The notes: generated by a model not told the origin, from the letters alone. 64,000 bases of DNA from Orrella dioscoreae (GCF_900089455.2 NZ_LT907988.1:3968001-4032000); one strand, 5' to 3'; counted from the first letter of the stretch, positions 8,871 through 19,055 are shown. A program made the numbers and translations.

Positions 8871-9849
8871 ACGTGATGTTCGCGCGCTGGATCACTTCCT
8901 GCCAGCGTGCAAGGTCCTCGCTGACCAGGCGCTGCAAGGCGCTGCCGCTGGTGTCCGCCGACGCGCTCACGCCCACGCTCTCCAGGCGTTGGCGCACCGG
9001 CACGGCCTGCATCACGTTCTTCATGGCGGCCTCGAGGCGAGCCCGCACATCCGCCGGCACGCCAGCAGGCGCCAGCAAGCCCCACCAGTTCTGTACCGTC
9101 ATGTTGGGAACATCCAGCTCCTTGAAGGTCGGCACTCTGGGCGTTTCCTTCATGCGTTCGGGAGAAGAGACCGCGATGGGCATGATCTTGCCGGCCTGGA
9201 ACAACGCGGCGGCAGTCGGCATGGTGGTGAAGCTGTACTCGATCTGGCCGCCCGCCAGGTCATTGACCGATGCGGACGCGCCCTTGTAGGGGATGTGCAC
9301 CAGCTTTGTGCCGGTATTCAGCATGAACAGTTCGGCCATCAGGTGCGTCAGCGACCCATTCCCCCCCGAACCCACCGAGATGACGGAGGGTTTCGCCTTG
9401 GCGGCAGCCACCAGTTCCGCCACCGTCCTGGCCTCGAACTGCGGATTGACGAACAGGTACATGGGCGACACGCCGATCAGCGAGATCGGCGCGAAGTCCT
9501 TGCGCGCATCGTATTTCACGCGCCCGCTGTAGAGTGCCGGCACGATCGTGAACGGCACATCGGCCAGCAGCAGGGTGTAGCCATCCGCGGCCTCGTTGGC
9601 GACGTAGGCAGTGCCGATCATGGAGCCCGCGCCCGCGCGGTTCTCCACCACCACGGCCTGCCCCAGTTCCCTGGCCAACTGCTCGCTGATGCCGCGCGCC
9701 AACACGTCGGAACTGCCTCCGGCAGCGTAGGGCACGACAATGCGCACGGGCTTCTCTGGATAAGCGGCGTGGGCGGGCGCGATGGCCAGCATCAGGGGGA
9801 AAACCGCCGACAGCAGGCGCGTGAAAAACTGGGTGTTGGGCTTGTGCAT
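8863..9849 (-). CDS. Bug family tripartite tricarboxylate transporter substrate-binding protein
   Basis: A 328-residue periplasmic solute-binding protein of the Bug family, which is greatly expanded in Bordetella and relatives. The signal peptide ends at APAHA, just before the typical mature start AYPEKPVRIVVPYAAGG. Later family blocks include VENRAGAGSMIGTAYVA and GSGGNGSLTHLMAELF. The ATG at 9849 gives a normal signal peptide; an upstream ATG at 9882 would add 11 residues. No TctA/TctB membrane subunits are adjacent, which is common for Bug orphans. The adjacent peptidase suggests a link with peptide or amino-acid derivative use, but the ligand is unknown. Confidence 0.9.
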   Translation of the reverse strand: MHKPNTQFFTRLLSAVFPLMLAIAPAHAAYPEKPVRIVVPYAAGGSSDVLARGISEQLARELGQAVVVENRAGAGSMIGTAYVANEAADGYTLLLADVPFTIVPALYSGRVKYDARKDFAPISLIGVSPMYLFVNPQFEARTVAELVAAAKAKPSVISVGSGGNGSLTHLMAELFMLNTGTKLVHIPYKGASASVNDLAGGQIEYSFTTMPTAAALFQAGKIMPIAVSSPERMKETPRVPTFKELDVPNMTVQNWWGLLAPAGVPADVRARLEAAMKNVMQAVPVRQRLESVGVSASADTSGSALQRLVSEDLARWQEVIQRANITFE

Positions 9850-9999
9850 GATCGGGAGCACTCGATTCGTAACAGGGTGCATCCATTGTGGCCACGCGCT
9901 TCGCGAGCCGCAAAGGATGTATCCGCATACGATATTCCAGCGTGGAATCCCTGAACCTGAACGTATCGCCCGTCACGACGCTCCGCCGCTGCCTCGGGC

Positions 10000-10920
10000 T
10001 CACTGAGCCAGATAGGCGCGCACGTCGTCGTTGAAAGCCACGCCACGTGCGGTGATCCACTCGCAGAACGCATCCACGTAGACGCCGCCGACGTTGGGTC
10101 GGGGCTGCATGAGGTAATACCCATACCGGCCTTCCACGACCTCGCCCAGCGGACGCACCAACGCGCCGCGGCGCAAGGCGTCCAACACCATGCACACCGG
10201 CACGACGGCCAGGCCGAGTCCATTGAGCACCGCCGGCAGCAGCATCGAGAAGCCCTCATACCCGGGTGCGGTGGCTGCGGGGCCAGGCCATAGCGGTGCC
10301 ACCTGCCCACGCCACTCATCCCAGCTGTAGCCGCGCTGGGCACGCTTGAGCAACGGGGCATCGTCAAGATCCTCGACCCGCCTGACAGGATGCCGCGCGA
10401 GGAGGCGCGGCGCGGCGACCAGGGTCATCTCCCTGCCGCACAGATAATGCGCGGACATGCCGGTCACATGACCCGTGTGCAGTTGCAGCTCGGCATCGAA
10501 GCGCTCGCCCGGATCCCTGCCTTGCAGCAGGCGTGGCCGGACATTCACCTGCACGCCCGGATGCGAGTCGATGAACTCAGGCAACCCGGGAATCAGGCAG
10601 AACTGCGCGAAGGAAGGCGACACCGCGATATTGAGCGCGACGCGCTTGCCGGGATCCGTGACCAACGCGTCGGCTTCGTCAAGCAGGCGCAAGGCCGCAC
10701 TGATACGCTCGTGATACACCGCACCGGCATGCGTCAGCCTGAGACCATTGGGAAGGCGCTTGAACAACGCCACGCCGAGACGCGCCTCGAGTGCACCGAT
10801 GTGCTTGCTGACCGCGCTCTGCGTCAGGTGCAGCGCCTCGGCACTGCGGCTGAAATTGAGCGTGCGCGCTGCGACAAGAAAAATGCGCAGCGTCACCAGA
10901 GAGTTACGGGACCCCTTCAT
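10000..10920 (-). CDS. LysR family transcriptional regulator
   Basis: A 306-residue LysR-type regulator. The N-terminal winged helix-turn-helix is seen in NFSRSAEALHLTQSAVSKHIGALEARLG (residues about 22-49), followed by the effector-binding domain. It lies on the same strand upstream of the Bug protein/peptidase pair, with 150 bp between, and may control them. The inducer is unknown. Confidence 0.9.
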   Translation of the reverse strand: MKGSRNSLVTLRIFLVAARTLNFSRSAEALHLTQSAVSKHIGALEARLGVALFKRLPNGLRLTHAGAVYHERISAALRLLDEADALVTDPGKRVALNIAVSPSFAQFCLIPGLPEFIDSHPGVQVNVRPRLLQGRDPGERFDAELQLHTGHVTGMSAHYLCGREMTLVAAPRLLARHPVRRVEDLDDAPLLKRAQRGYSWDEWRGQVAPLWPGPAATAPGYEGFSMLLPAVLNGLGLAVVPVCMVLDALRRGALVRPLGEVVEGRYGYYLMQPRPNVGGVYVDAFCEWITARGVAFNDDVRAYLAQ

Positions 10921-10966
10921 GGCGAGCGTGCGTGCATCGCGGAAACCGCTGCCGGCATCGCCGCGA

Positions 10967-11497
10967 TCAGCCCTGCTTGCAGAACGCCGTCAGCGCACGC
11001 AACGCATACCCCACCGACGCCGCGCGCACCGCGGCGCGGTCGCCCTCGAAGTGTTCGGTGGTGGCGGCCACGATGACGACGCCGTCGTCGCTGCGGCGCG
11101 CGAAGCCGAAGCAGACCGTGCCCACCGGCTTGCCGGGCACGGCGCCATCGGGCCCGGCGATGCCGGTGATGGACACGGCCGCGCGCGCGGGCTGGGCCGC
11201 GGCCAGCACGCCCGCCGCCATTTCGCAGGCCACCTGTTCGCTGACCGCGCCATGTTCCTGCAGCGATTGCGGCGCCACGCCCAGCAACTCCTGCTTGGCG
11301 TCATTGCTGTAGGTGACGAAACCCCGATCGAACCATGCGCTGGACCCGGCCTGCGCCGTCAAGGCGGCAGCCAGCAGGCCGCCCGTGCAGGACTCGGCCA
11401 CGGCCACTTTCCAGTCGCCGCGCCTGCCCAGCACATCGAACAGCGCCTTGACGTCGGGGTTGTGGCCTGCGCCGGCCGGATCATTCGCCTGATTCAT
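10967..11497 (-). CDS. pncC: CinA family protein / nicotinamide-nucleotide amidohydrolase
   Basis: A 176-residue PncC-type protein that deamidates nicotinamide mononucleotide, salvaging pyridine nucleotides. It corresponds to the C-terminal domain of CinA alone. Family blocks are AESCTGGLLAAALT near residue 35, RGFVTYSNDAKQELLGV and SITGIAGPDGA. The ATG at 11497 has an AAGG ribosome-binding site 7 nt upstream and lies 10 bp after the pgpA stop; a TTG at 11515 is an alternative. It is the last gene of the minus-strand ribBA-to-pncC block. Confidence 0.88.
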   Translation of the reverse strand: MNQANDPAGAGHNPDVKALFDVLGRRGDWKVAVAESCTGGLLAAALTAQAGSSAWFDRGFVTYSNDAKQELLGVAPQSLQEHGAVSEQVACEMAAGVLAAAQPARAAVSITGIAGPDGAVPGKPVGTVCFGFARRSDDGVVIVAATTEHFEGDRAAVRAASVGYALRALTAFCKQG

Positions 11498-11507
11498 ACC
11501 GCAACCT

Positions 11508-12017
11508 TCATGCAATCACTCCCAAACGCACGCCGATGGCCATGACCATCAACGCGTAGCCCGCCGCCAGCAGGTCATCCAGCATGACGCCGAAGCCATT
11601 CTTGAATCGCGCGTCCAGCTCGCGGATGGGCGAGGGCTTGATGATGTCGAACACGCGGAAGAGCGCGAACGCCGCGGCCTGTGCCGTCAGCGTGGCCGGC
11701 GACAGCCACAGCACCAGCCAGAAGGCCACCATCTCGTCCCAGACCATGCCGCCGTGGTCCGATACGCCCAGCTCGCGGCCCACGCGGTGGCTCGCCCAGC
11801 AACCATAGCCGAAGGCCAGCGCCAGGAACAAGCCGATGGCCCAGTCGGGCGCGGCCTTCGCTCCCGCCCACCACAGCAGCCAGGCCAGCAGCGTGCCCCA
11901 GGTGCCGGGTCCGGGCCGCACGAGGCCGCTGCCCATGCCGAACATGAGGAATCGGCCCGGGTCCTTGCAGATCCAGGAGAGCGTGGGCGTGACACGCGTC
12001 ACGGAGGGAGCAGTCAT
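11508..12017 (-). CDS. pgpA: phosphatidylglycerophosphatase A
   Basis: A 169-residue membrane phosphatase that converts phosphatidylglycerol phosphate to phosphatidylglycerol. The family signature GMGSGLVRPGPGTWGTL lies near residue 27, and the catalytic-region residues DHGGMVWDEMVAFW follow near residue 90. Three to four hydrophobic segments are visible. The ATG at 12017 overlaps the thiL stop by 4 bp (ATGA), which fixes the start and implies translational coupling. A longer frame upstream is read-through of antisense-like sequence and is not used. Confidence 0.92.
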   Translation of the reverse strand: MTAPSVTRVTPTLSWICKDPGRFLMFGMGSGLVRPGPGTWGTLLAWLLWWAGAKAAPDWAIGLFLALAFGYGCWASHRVGRELGVSDHGGMVWDEMVAFWLVLWLSPATLTAQAAAFALFRVFDIIKPSPIRELDARFKNGFGVMLDDLLAAGYALMVMAIGVRLGVIA

Positions 12018-12982
12018 GAGGAGGTTTCGCGGAAGTGATCGAAGCCGCCGGCCATGCCGGCGAGCAAGGTGCCATCGGGCAGATGCACGCGTGCGCCGGG
12101 TTCGGCGGCGATGCGGCCGATGCGGGTGACGGGCGCCCCTGCCTGCGCGGCGGCGCGCTCGACGGCAGCGCGGTCCGCCTGCGCGGCGGTGAAGCACAGT
12201 TGGTAGACGTCGCCCCCCGCCAGCAAGGCCTCGCGCACGCAGGCCTCGGGCAGGCCTGCCAGCGCCGGATCGGCGGGCAGGCTGGCGTAGTCGAGGTCCG
12301 CGCCACAGCGGCTGGCGGCCAGGATGTGGCCGAGATCCTGCAGCAGTCCGTCGGAGAGGTCGATGGCGGCATGCGCCAGGCCGGCCAGGGCCAGGCCCAG
12401 CGCCACCTGCGGCTCGGGCCGCTCCAGCGCGCCACGGCAGCGAGACAGGCGATCCGGCTCGGCCGGCAGCCGGCCCTGCATGAGGCGCAGGGCAATGTCG
12501 GCGGCGCCCAGCCTGCCGGACACCCAGATGTCGTCGCCGGCCCGCGCGCCGCCACGGCGCAAGGCTCGCTCGGGCGCCACGACGCCGAAAACGGTCACGC
12601 TGACGGTCAGGCACTCGCCGCGGGTGGTGTCGCCGCCCACCAGGGGGCAGCCCCAGCGGTCGGCCAAGGCATAGAAGCCGTCGGCGAACGCCGCCACCCA
12701 GGCCTCGTCCACGCGCGGCAGGGCCAGGCCCAGCACGCAGGACACGGGCTCGGCGCCCATGGCGGCCAGGTCTGAGAGGTTGACGGCCAAGGACTTGTGG
12801 CCAAGCGCGGCGGGATCGACGTCGGGGAAGAAATGCGTGCCGGCCAGCAGCAGGTCGATGCTGGTGGCCAGTTGGCGTCCAGGCGGCACGGGGAAGAGCG
12901 CGCAGTCATCGCCCCCGCCCAGCATGCCTGCCGGCACGGGACGCGAAAAATATCGGGAGATGAGGGCGAACTCTGAACTCAC
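12014..12982 (-). CDS. thiL: thiamine-monophosphate kinase
   Basis: The enzyme phosphorylates thiamine monophosphate to the active cofactor thiamine diphosphate. It has 322 residues. Family features are SEFALISRYFS at the N-terminus, GGGDDCALFPVP near residue 22, the Mg-binding stretch AVNLSDLAAMGA near residue 67, and GGDTTRGE. The start is a GTG (GTGAGTTCAGAG). It is separated from nusB by a 64-bp gap that holds a hairpin, and it overlaps pgpA by 4 bp. Confidence 0.94.
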   Translation of the reverse strand: MSSEFALISRYFSRPVPAGMLGGGDDCALFPVPPGRQLATSIDLLLAGTHFFPDVDPAALGHKSLAVNLSDLAAMGAEPVSCVLGLALPRVDEAWVAAFADGFYALADRWGCPLVGGDTTRGECLTVSVTVFGVVAPERALRRGGARAGDDIWVSGRLGAADIALRLMQGRLPAEPDRLSRCRGALERPEPQVALGLALAGLAHAAIDLSDGLLQDLGHILAASRCGADLDYASLPADPALAGLPEACVREALLAGGDVYQLCFTAAQADRAAVERAAAQAGAPVTRIGRIAAEPGARVHLPDGTLLAGMAGGFDHFRETSS

Positions 12983-13010
12983 CGGTCAGCCGCCAGGGAA
13001 AGAGGAGAAA

Positions 13011-13040
13011 GCCAAGGCGGCACGGTCATGCCGCCTTGGC
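13011..13040 (-). terminator. hairpin between nusB and thiL
   Basis: A perfect 12-bp stem, GCCAAGGCGGCA / TGCCGCCTTGGC, has a 6-nt loop in the nusB-thiL gap. On the minus strand it is followed by a pyrimidine-rich stretch (TTTCTCCTCTTT) rather than a pure T-run. It could cause partial termination between the riboflavin/nusB genes and thiL-pgpA-pncC, or stabilise the upstream mRNA. Confidence 0.5.
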
Positions 13041-13046
13041 AGGCGC

Positions 13047-13544
13047 TCAGGCGCGCCGTTTGTTGGCGACGGCGCGCACTTCCGCCGCGCGCACTTCCGC
13101 CGCCAGCTTGTCCAGCACGCCGTTGACGAACTTGAAGCCGTCGGTGCCGCCGAAGGACTTGGCCAGCTCCACCGCCTCGTTGATGGCGACCTTGTAGGGC
13201 ACCTCGACGTGGTGGACGAGTTCATAGCTGCCGATCAGCAGGATGCCGTGCTCGACCGGCGACAACTCGGCCAGCGGCCGGTCGACGAAGGGCGAGAAGC
13301 GCTCGCGCAGCGCCGGCGCGTCGTTCAGCACGCCATAAAGCAGCGTCTTGAACCAGGCGGAGTCGGCCTCGGCAAAATCTTCCGAGTCACGGATGTGGGC
13401 ATCGATCTCGCCCGCATCCTGCGTGCCTTCGCCACCGCGCAGCAGCCAGGCGTAGACGCCCTGCAGCGCGAACTCACGGGCGCGGCGGCGAGCGCTGCGC
13501 CCGGTGGCGCCTTCACTCGCGTTCGTTTTCGTCGTCGTCGTCAA
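13047..13544 (-). CDS. nusB: transcription antitermination factor NusB
   Basis: NusB binds boxA RNA with NusE (S10) and supports antitermination of rRNA operons. The 165-residue protein has the family start [18 protein letters not shown] and later blocks such as ILLIGSYEL and [13 protein letters not shown]. No ATG is available in the region; the only reasonable start is a TTG at 13544, which lies inside the last codons of ribH. The overlap is 32 bp. The GAC-rich codons of the RibH tail are read in another frame as a run of Thr codons at the NusB N-terminus. Confidence 0.9.
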   Translation of the reverse strand: MTTTTKTNASEGATGRSARRRAREFALQGVYAWLLRGGEGTQDAGEIDAHIRDSEDFAEADSAWFKTLLYGVLNDAPALRERFSPFVDRPLAELSPVEHGILLIGSYELVHHVEVPYKVAINEAVELAKSFGGTDGFKFVNGVLDKLAAEVRAAEVRAVANKRRA

Positions 13545-14040
13545 AATCTTCGTCCTCGTCGTCTTCGTCGTCTTCGGTCTCGGGCTCGAGAGCCGCCATC
13601 AGGTTGGCCATTTCAATGGCGACCTGGGCGCAATCGCGGCCCTTGCCGGCGGCGCGTTCCTGCGCCTGCTCGTCGGTATCGGTGGTCAGCACGCCGTTGG
13701 CAATGGGAATGCCGGTTTCCAGCGCCACGCGCGAGATCAGCGCGGCGCTTTCGTTGCTGACCACTTCAAAGTGGTAGGTTTCGCCGCGCACGACCGCGCC
13801 CAGCGCGATCAGGGCGTCGAACTCGCGGGTGTCGGCCATCTGCGCCAGGGCCAGGCCCAGCTCCAGGGCGCCGGGCACGCTCACGACCATCACGTCGCGT
13901 TCGTCCACGCCCAGGGCAGCCAGTTCCTGCAGGCAGGCGTCCAGCTCGGCCATGCCGAGGTCTTCGTTGAAGCGGGCGCGCACGATGCCGATGTGCAGGC
14001 CTTCGCCGTTGGTATCCGGGTCGATGGTGTAGGGATTCAT
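13513..14040 (-). CDS. ribH: 6,7-dimethyl-8-ribityllumazine synthase
   Basis: Lumazine synthase condenses the DHBP made by RibB with the pyrimidine intermediate, the penultimate step of riboflavin synthesis. The protein has 175 residues; the core matches the family ([44 protein letters not shown]). Compared with the usual 155 or so residues it carries an extra C-terminal tail of about 20 residues made almost wholly of Asp and Glu. The ATG at 14040 overlaps the ribBA stop by 4 bp. The tail overlaps the nusB start. Confidence 0.95.
   Translation of the reverse strand: MNPYTIDPDTNGEGLHIGIVRARFNEDLGMAELDACLQELAALGVDERDVMVVSVPGALELGLALAQMADTREFDALIALGAVVRGETYHFEVVSNESAALISRVALETGIPIANGVLTTDTDEQAQERAAGKGRDCAQVAIEMANLMAALEPETEDDEDDEDEDFDDDDENERE
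13522..13577 (-). repeat. GAC/GAA trinucleotide-rich tract shared by ribH 3' end and nusB 5' end
   Basis: On the minus strand this stretch is built of GAC, GAA and GAG codons and includes four GAC in a row. In the ribH frame it encodes an Asp/Glu tail; in the nusB frame the same bases give TTG followed by four ACG codons. GAGG within it may act as the nusB ribosome-binding site. Confidence 0.7.
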
Positions 14041-15224
14041 GTTGCGCTGCCTTGCGGGGTCGGGGGGGAGGGAGGGTCGCAATCGTAACCCGTAATTTCC
14101 AGGCCGAAGCCGGCCATGATACTGGGCATCTTGCGCGGCCGCGCCAGCAGGCGCATCTGGCCGACATTCAGGTCACGCAGGATCTGGGCGCCCACGCCGT
14201 AGGTGCGCAGATCGAGGCGGCCGCCATCGCGCTGCGGCGCGGCCGTGCCGGCCGGCTTGCCCCAGGCGGCGGCCTGCGAGAAGAAGAGATCGGCGCCCGA
14301 GGCGCAGTTCAGCAGCACCAGCACGCCCGCGGGCGAGGCCGCGACGGTCTGCAGTGCGCGCTGCACGGTCCAGCTGTGCTGGCCGGTGGAGGTGTCCAGC
14401 ACGTCCAGCACCGAGGTGGGCTCGTGCACGCGCACCAGCGTTTCCTGGTCAGGGGACACCGTGCCGTGCACCAGCGCCAGGTGCGGCGCGCCCGCGGCCG
14501 TGTCGCGGTAGGCGATGGCCTGGAACTCACCCCAGGGGGTGGACAGGGTGTGGGTGGCGACGCGCTCGACCACGGATTCGTGCTCGCTGCGGTATTGGAT
14601 GAGGTCGGCGATGGTGCCGATCTTCAGGCCGTGCTGCACGGCGAATTCGACCAGGTCCGGCAGGCGGGCCATGGTGCCGTCCGGCTTCAGGATCTCGCAG
14701 ATGACGGCGGCGGGCGTCAGGCCCGCCATGGCGGTCAGGTCGCAGCCGGCCTCGGTGTGGCCCGCGCGCACCAGCACGCCGCCGCGCACGGCCTGCACCG
14801 GGAAGATGTGGCCGGGCTGGACCAGGTCTTCGGGGCGGGCATTGCGCGCCACGGCGGCCTGCACGGTGCGGGCGCGGTCAGCGGCGGAAATGCCGGTTTC
14901 CACGCCTTCGGCGGCCTCGATGGACACGGTGAAGTTGGTGCCGTAGCGCGTGCCGTTGCGGCTGGCCATGAGCGGCAGGTCCAGCTGGCGGCAGCGCTCT
15001 TCGGTCAGGGTCAGGCACACCAGGCCACGGCCATGCGTGACCATGAAGTTGATGGCCTCCGGCGTGACGAACTCGGCGGCCATGACGAGGTCGCCCTCGT
15101 TCTCGCGGTCTTCCTCATCCACCAGGATGACGATGCGCCCGGCGCGCAGCTCGGCGACGATTTCGCTGACGGGAGCAATGGGGGAGGTCTCGGCGGGAGA
15201 CGTAGCGGACGGTGTAGCGGACAT
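14037..15224 (-). CDS. ribBA: 3,4-dihydroxy-2-butanone-4-phosphate synthase with degenerate GTP cyclohydrolase II domain
   Basis: The N-terminal half (about residues 1-220) is a complete RibB domain, which converts ribulose 5-phosphate to DHBP; it has [17 protein letters not shown] and THGRGLVCL. The C-terminal half aligns with RibA ([22 protein letters not shown]) but the zinc-binding cysteine motif of real GTP cyclohydrolase II is gone: where RibA has HSECLTGD...RCDCG this protein has HEPTSVLD...TGQHS. The second domain is therefore unlikely to be catalytic, and a separate ribA is expected elsewhere in the genome. The protein has 395 residues. No FMN riboswitch was seen in the 172 bp upstream. 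Confidence 0.93.
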   Translation of the reverse strand: MSATPSATSPAETSPIAPVSEIVAELRAGRIVILVDEEDRENEGDLVMAAEFVTPEAINFMVTHGRGLVCLTLTEERCRQLDLPLMASRNGTRYGTNFTVSIEAAEGVETGISAADRARTVQAAVARNARPEDLVQPGHIFPVQAVRGGVLVRAGHTEAGCDLTAMAGLTPAAVICEILKPDGTMARLPDLVEFAVQHGLKIGTIADLIQYRSEHESVVERVATHTLSTPWGEFQAIAYRDTAAGAPHLALVHGTVSPDQETLVRVHEPTSVLDVLDTSTGQHSWTVQRALQTVAASPAGVLVLLNCASGADLFFSQAAAWGKPAGTAAPQRDGGRLDLRTYGVGAQILRDLNVGQMRLLARPRKMPSIMAGFGLEITGYDCDPPSPPTPQGSAT

Positions 15225-15396
15225 GGGAGACGCGGCAGGCTGCCGAACAGGGGGGCCAATCAGAGGCGAAGGCAGCTATTTTAGCGCTGCAACCTCCATT
15301 CCCTGTCAGATGACGGCGTTACACTTGTCCAGCCCCTGGATGCCGGGCTTTCCCGCCGCCCGGACTCCGCCTTTTTTGATAGGGACCGCCACGCCC

Positions 15397-16953
15397 ATGT
15401 CCGATTTCCTGCCCCCTCCCCCGCCCGATCACCACGAGGTCGACCTGCTGGTCGTCGGCGGCGGCATCAACGGGGCCGGGATCGTGCGCGATGCGGCCGG
15501 CCGGGGCCTGAAGGTGCTGCTGTGCGAACGCGGCGACCTGGCCCAGGCCACCTCGTCGTCCAGCAGCAAGCTGGTGCACGGCGGCCTGCGCTACCTGGAG
15601 AACCGCGAGTTCCGGCTGGTGCGCGAAGCGCTGGCCGAGCGCGAGGTGCTGCTGACCAACGCCGCCCACATCGTCCACCCCATGCGCTTCGTCCTGCCCC
15701 ACGACGCCACGCTGCGTCCGGCCTGGATGCTGCGCACGGGGCTGTTCCTGTATGACCACCTGGCCCGCCGTTCACCGCGGCTGCCGGGCGCGCGCCGGCT
15801 GGACCTGCGCGCAGACCCCATGGGACAGCCGCTGCGCGACGATCTGCGCACGGGTTTCGCCTATTCCGACTGCAGCGTGGATGACGCGCGGCTGGTGGTG
15901 CTGAACGCCATGGACGCGCAGGCGCGCGGCGCCGTGATCCTGACGCGCCATGAGTGCGTGGCCGCCCAGGCCCGCGATGGCGCCTGGCAGGCCCGCCTGC
16001 GCGGCCCCGAGGGCCAGGATGTCAGCGTGCGCGCCCGCATCCTGGTGAATGCCGCCGGCCCCTGGGTACAGGCGCTGCAGTCCCTCATTTCCACCCAGGC
16101 GGGCGCCCCGCCCGGCCCCAGCCGCCTGAAACTGGTGAAGGGCAGCCATTTCACGGTGCCCAAGCTGTATGACGGCGAACACGCCTACATCCTGCAGAAC
16201 GACGACCGCCGCATCATCTTCGTGTTGCCCTATCAGGGCGAGTTCAGCCTGATCGGCACCACCGACGTCGCCTTCGAGGGCGACCCCGGCCAGGCGAAGA
16301 TCAGCGACGAGGAAATCGCCTATCTGTGCCGCGCCGTGAACCGCTACTTCAAGCAGCAGATCGGCCCGGCGGACATCGCCTGGCGCTACGCCGGCGTGCG
16401 TCCGCTCTATGACGACCATCCCGACGACGCGCGGCTGTCGACCGTCACGCGCGACTACGTCTTCGACGTGGCGGGCGGCCAGGACGGCCAGCCCGTGCTG
16501 CTGTCCATCTACGGCGGCAAGATCACCACCTTCCGCCAACTGGCGCAGCACGCCATGGAGAAGCTGGCCCCCTACACCGGCAAGCCCGAGGCCTGGACCG
16601 CCAGCGCGCCCCTGCCCGGCTCGGACATGCCGGGCGCCGATCCGCAGGCCTACCTGCACGCGCTGCAGGAACGCTACCGCTGGCTGCCTGCCCCGCTGGC
16701 GCGGCGCTACGTCTACACCTACGGCACGCTGACCGAGCAGCTGCTGGCTGGCGCGCAAAGCATGGAAGACCTGGGCGAGGATTTCGGCGCCGGCCTGACG
16801 GAAGCCGAAGTGCGCTGGCTGACCCGGCACGAATGGGCGCGCACGGCCGAGGACATCCTGTGGCGCCGCACGCGGCTGGGGTTGCTGGCGCCGGCCGACG
16901 CCGCCGACAGGCTGGATGCCTGGCTGGCGCAGGCATCCACCGCCGACGCCTAG
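15397..16953 (+). CDS. glpD: glycerol-3-phosphate dehydrogenase (aerobic, FAD-dependent)
   Basis: A 518-residue membrane-associated flavoenzyme that oxidises sn-glycerol 3-phosphate to dihydroxyacetone phosphate and feeds quinone. The FAD-binding motif [20 protein letters not shown] lies near residue 18, then [15 protein letters not shown] and NAAGPWV. The ATG at 15397 is the only start that leaves the FAD motif at its normal distance; the frame upstream is in the ribBA leader. It starts divergently from ribBA and its stop overlaps the stop of the convergent TonB receptor gene. Confidence 0.95.
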   Translation: MSDFLPPPPPDHHEVDLLVVGGGINGAGIVRDAAGRGLKVLLCERGDLAQATSSSSSKLVHGGLRYLENREFRLVREALAEREVLLTNAAHIVHPMRFVLPHDATLRPAWMLRTGLFLYDHLARRSPRLPGARRLDLRADPMGQPLRDDLRTGFAYSDCSVDDARLVVLNAMDAQARGAVILTRHECVAAQARDGAWQARLRGPEGQDVSVRARILVNAAGPWVQALQSLISTQAGAPPGPSRLKLVKGSHFTVPKLYDGEHAYILQNDDRRIIFVLPYQGEFSLIGTTDVAFEGDPGQAKISDEEIAYLCRAVNRYFKQQIGPADIAWRYAGVRPLYDDHPDDARLSTVTRDYVFDVAGGQDGQPVLLSIYGGKITTFRQLAQHAMEKLAPYTGKPEAWTASAPLPGSDMPGADPQAYLHALQERYRWLPAPLARRYVYTYGTLTEQLLAGAQSMEDLGEDFGAGLTEAEVRWLTRHEWARTAEDILWRRTRLGLLAPADAADRLDAWLAQASTADA

Positions 16954-19055
16954 AACCGATAGGCCAGCCCGGCGCTCAGCGCCCGGCCGTTGCCCGGCAG
17001 GAAGATGGGCATGGCTGCCGTTGCCGTATTGCGGATGGCATAGCTGCTGGCGTAGGTCTTGTCCATCAGGTTGTCGGCCTGGAGATAGGCGCTCCAGTGC
17101 GCGTCATGCTCATACGCCACCTTGAAGCCCAGCAAGGCGTACGCCTTCTGCTGAGTGCCCGCCGCGTTGTCGTGGTTGGTTTCGGTGTCGCTCATCAGCC
17201 AGCGCACGTTCGGCCCCATGCGCCAGCCACCAACGCGATACAGCAGTTCGGCGCTCAACAGATGGCGGGGCACGCCGGCGATGCGCTTGCCGGAAAACTC
17301 GCCTTCGCGGAAGCGGAAGTCGCTCAAGGTATAGGCGACGCGATAGTCCAGCAGGCCGCCCGGCGCGGGCAGCGAGCCATCCAGCCCCGCCTCGAGCCCC
17401 TGGTGACGCGTCCGGCCCCGATAGTTGTAGGTGCCGGCCGGCGTCCCGTTTTCGGTGCTGACCGACATCAGCTCGTCATCGACCTCGCTGCGATACACCG
17501 CCACGCTCCAGCGCAGGTCGCGCCCTGCCATGCTCAGCAGGCCATCGCCGCCCAGTTCATAGGTGACGGCGCGCTGCATGTCCAGCTTGCTCATCGACGT
17601 ACTGGCCGTGGCCGGGTTCATGGGCGCAGCCACGCCGCCATTGACGATCTCCCAGAACGTGGGCGCCTCGTGGCTGCGGCTGACGTTGGCAAACCAGCGC
17701 TGGCCGGCCGACGGTGCCCAGACGATACCGAGCTTGGGCGTGGCGTAGTTCCAGTCCTGGTCGAGCTTGGCGCCACTGCCGCGCTCCCTGGCGTCACGCA
17801 CGGCCTGGCTGTACTTCACGCTGCTCACCAATGTCCATTGCGACGCGAAATGCCAGTCCAGGCCGATCATGGCGCTGCGATTCTCTGCCTGCAGATCGTA
17901 GTTGCCGAAGCGCTGCAGACGACGGCCATTGGCCGGGCTGATCGCAACCAGATCACGGTCCAGGTCGCTGTGCTGCCAGTCCAGACCCACCCTGTAGTCC
18001 ACGGCGCCCGTCTTGCCCGCGAGCATCCATTGCAGGCCGTAGGTATCGCCATCGGTCAGCGTCGCGACCTGGGGATTGGTGAAATCATCCTTGAGCTGCT
18101 GCCAGTACACCCCCACGGTCTGGTTCAGCGTCTCATCCCCCCAGTAGCTGCGATTGGCCAGGCGGAACTGGGTGGTGTCGCGATGGGGGTCACGGTTGTA
18201 GATGTTGTTTGCCAGATCCTGGGGGGTGTTTCCATCGCCCAGCACGCTGCGAGGATCCTCCTCCATGCGCGCCTTGGGCAGGGGCTGGGGAATCTCGAAC
18301 TTGAGGTCCGTATACGACAGGTAACTGCGATTCTCGAAGGCGCCGCGCCGGAACCCCAGGTTGCCCTGGAAACTGGTGCGTTCGGAAGCGGAATGGCGGC
18401 GGTAGCCATCGGACTTGTCGTAGCCCAGACTGACGCGGCCATCCATACGCTCGCCTTCGAAGCCCTTGGCCAGCGTGAGGGTCCGCGTGCCGAAGCTGCC
18501 CGTGCCCAATTTCACGAAATCCCCCTGGGTGCCGGTGAGCGACTGGAAATCCACTTCCCCGCCCAGCGTGCTGGCGCCCGGCGAGATCGCGTTCGCGCCA
18601 CGGCGAACGCTGACCAGGCCGGCATTGCGCGGCTCCAGCAGGCTGATGACGAAGGAGCCGTCCGCCTCGGTGATGGGAAGGCCATCCTGCAGCAGCAGGA
18701 TGCCCCGGCTCAGCGGGTTGCTCTGGATGCCCGAGCCCCGGACATTCAGGCGCGGCTGATCCAGCCCGCCGAAGAACTCCTGCACCACGACGCCAGGCTG
18801 GTAGTCCAGTGCGTCACGCAGCGTCACCAGCCGGACCTCCTGCTGGGGCTGGATCAGGTTGGTGGCGCCAGGCACGGCTTGCAGCGCCGAACGGGCTTGC
18901 GCCACGGAGGGTGCCAGCGCACCGGACGCCTGGCCGGACACCACCACGGGGGAGAGCATGGACGTCTCGCGAGTCTCCTGTGCAAAGGCGGCTGGAACTG
19001 CCAGGGCGAGAACGGTAAGACTGGATGCCAGTTGGCGAGGGAGGAAGGTCGTCAT
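16950..19055 (-). CDS. TonB-dependent outer-membrane receptor
   Basis: A 701-residue receptor with a signal peptide ending at AAFAQ, a plug domain ([37 protein letters not shown]) and a C-terminal 22-strand barrel ending in the aromatic residue of GLAYRF. It resembles FecA-like siderophore or metal-chelate receptors but has no FecA N-terminal signalling extension. The ATG at 19055 gives a proper signal peptide; an upstream frame to 19082 does not. It lies 57 bp after the ABC ATPase gene on the same strand and is probably part of that operon, so the receptor and importer may move the same ligand across both membranes. The ligand is unknown. Confidence 0.92.
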   Translation of the reverse strand: MTTFLPRQLASSLTVLALAVPAAFAQETRETSMLSPVVVSGQASGALAPSVAQARSALQAVPGATNLIQPQQEVRLVTLRDALDYQPGVVVQEFFGGLDQPRLNVRGSGIQSNPLSRGILLLQDGLPITEADGSFVISLLEPRNAGLVSVRRGANAISPGASTLGGEVDFQSLTGTQGDFVKLGTGSFGTRTLTLAKGFEGERMDGRVSLGYDKSDGYRRHSASERTSFQGNLGFRRGAFENRSYLSYTDLKFEIPQPLPKARMEEDPRSVLGDGNTPQDLANNIYNRDPHRDTTQFRLANRSYWGDETLNQTVGVYWQQLKDDFTNPQVATLTDGDTYGLQWMLAGKTGAVDYRVGLDWQHSDLDRDLVAISPANGRRLQRFGNYDLQAENRSAMIGLDWHFASQWTLVSSVKYSQAVRDARERGSGAKLDQDWNYATPKLGIVWAPSAGQRWFANVSRSHEAPTFWEIVNGGVAAPMNPATASTSMSKLDMQRAVTYELGGDGLLSMAGRDLRWSVAVYRSEVDDELMSVSTENGTPAGTYNYRGRTRHQGLEAGLDGSLPAPGGLLDYRVAYTLSDFRFREGEFSGKRIAGVPRHLLSAELLYRVGGWRMGPNVRWLMSDTETNHDNAAGTQQKAYALLGFKVAYEHDAHWSAYLQADNLMDKTYASSYAIRNTATAAMPIFLPGNGRALSAGLAYRF

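Noticed and set aside
15225-15396. FMN riboswitch upstream of ribBA
   Set aside because: The conserved FMN-aptamer segments were looked for on the minus strand and not found; the gap is also short.
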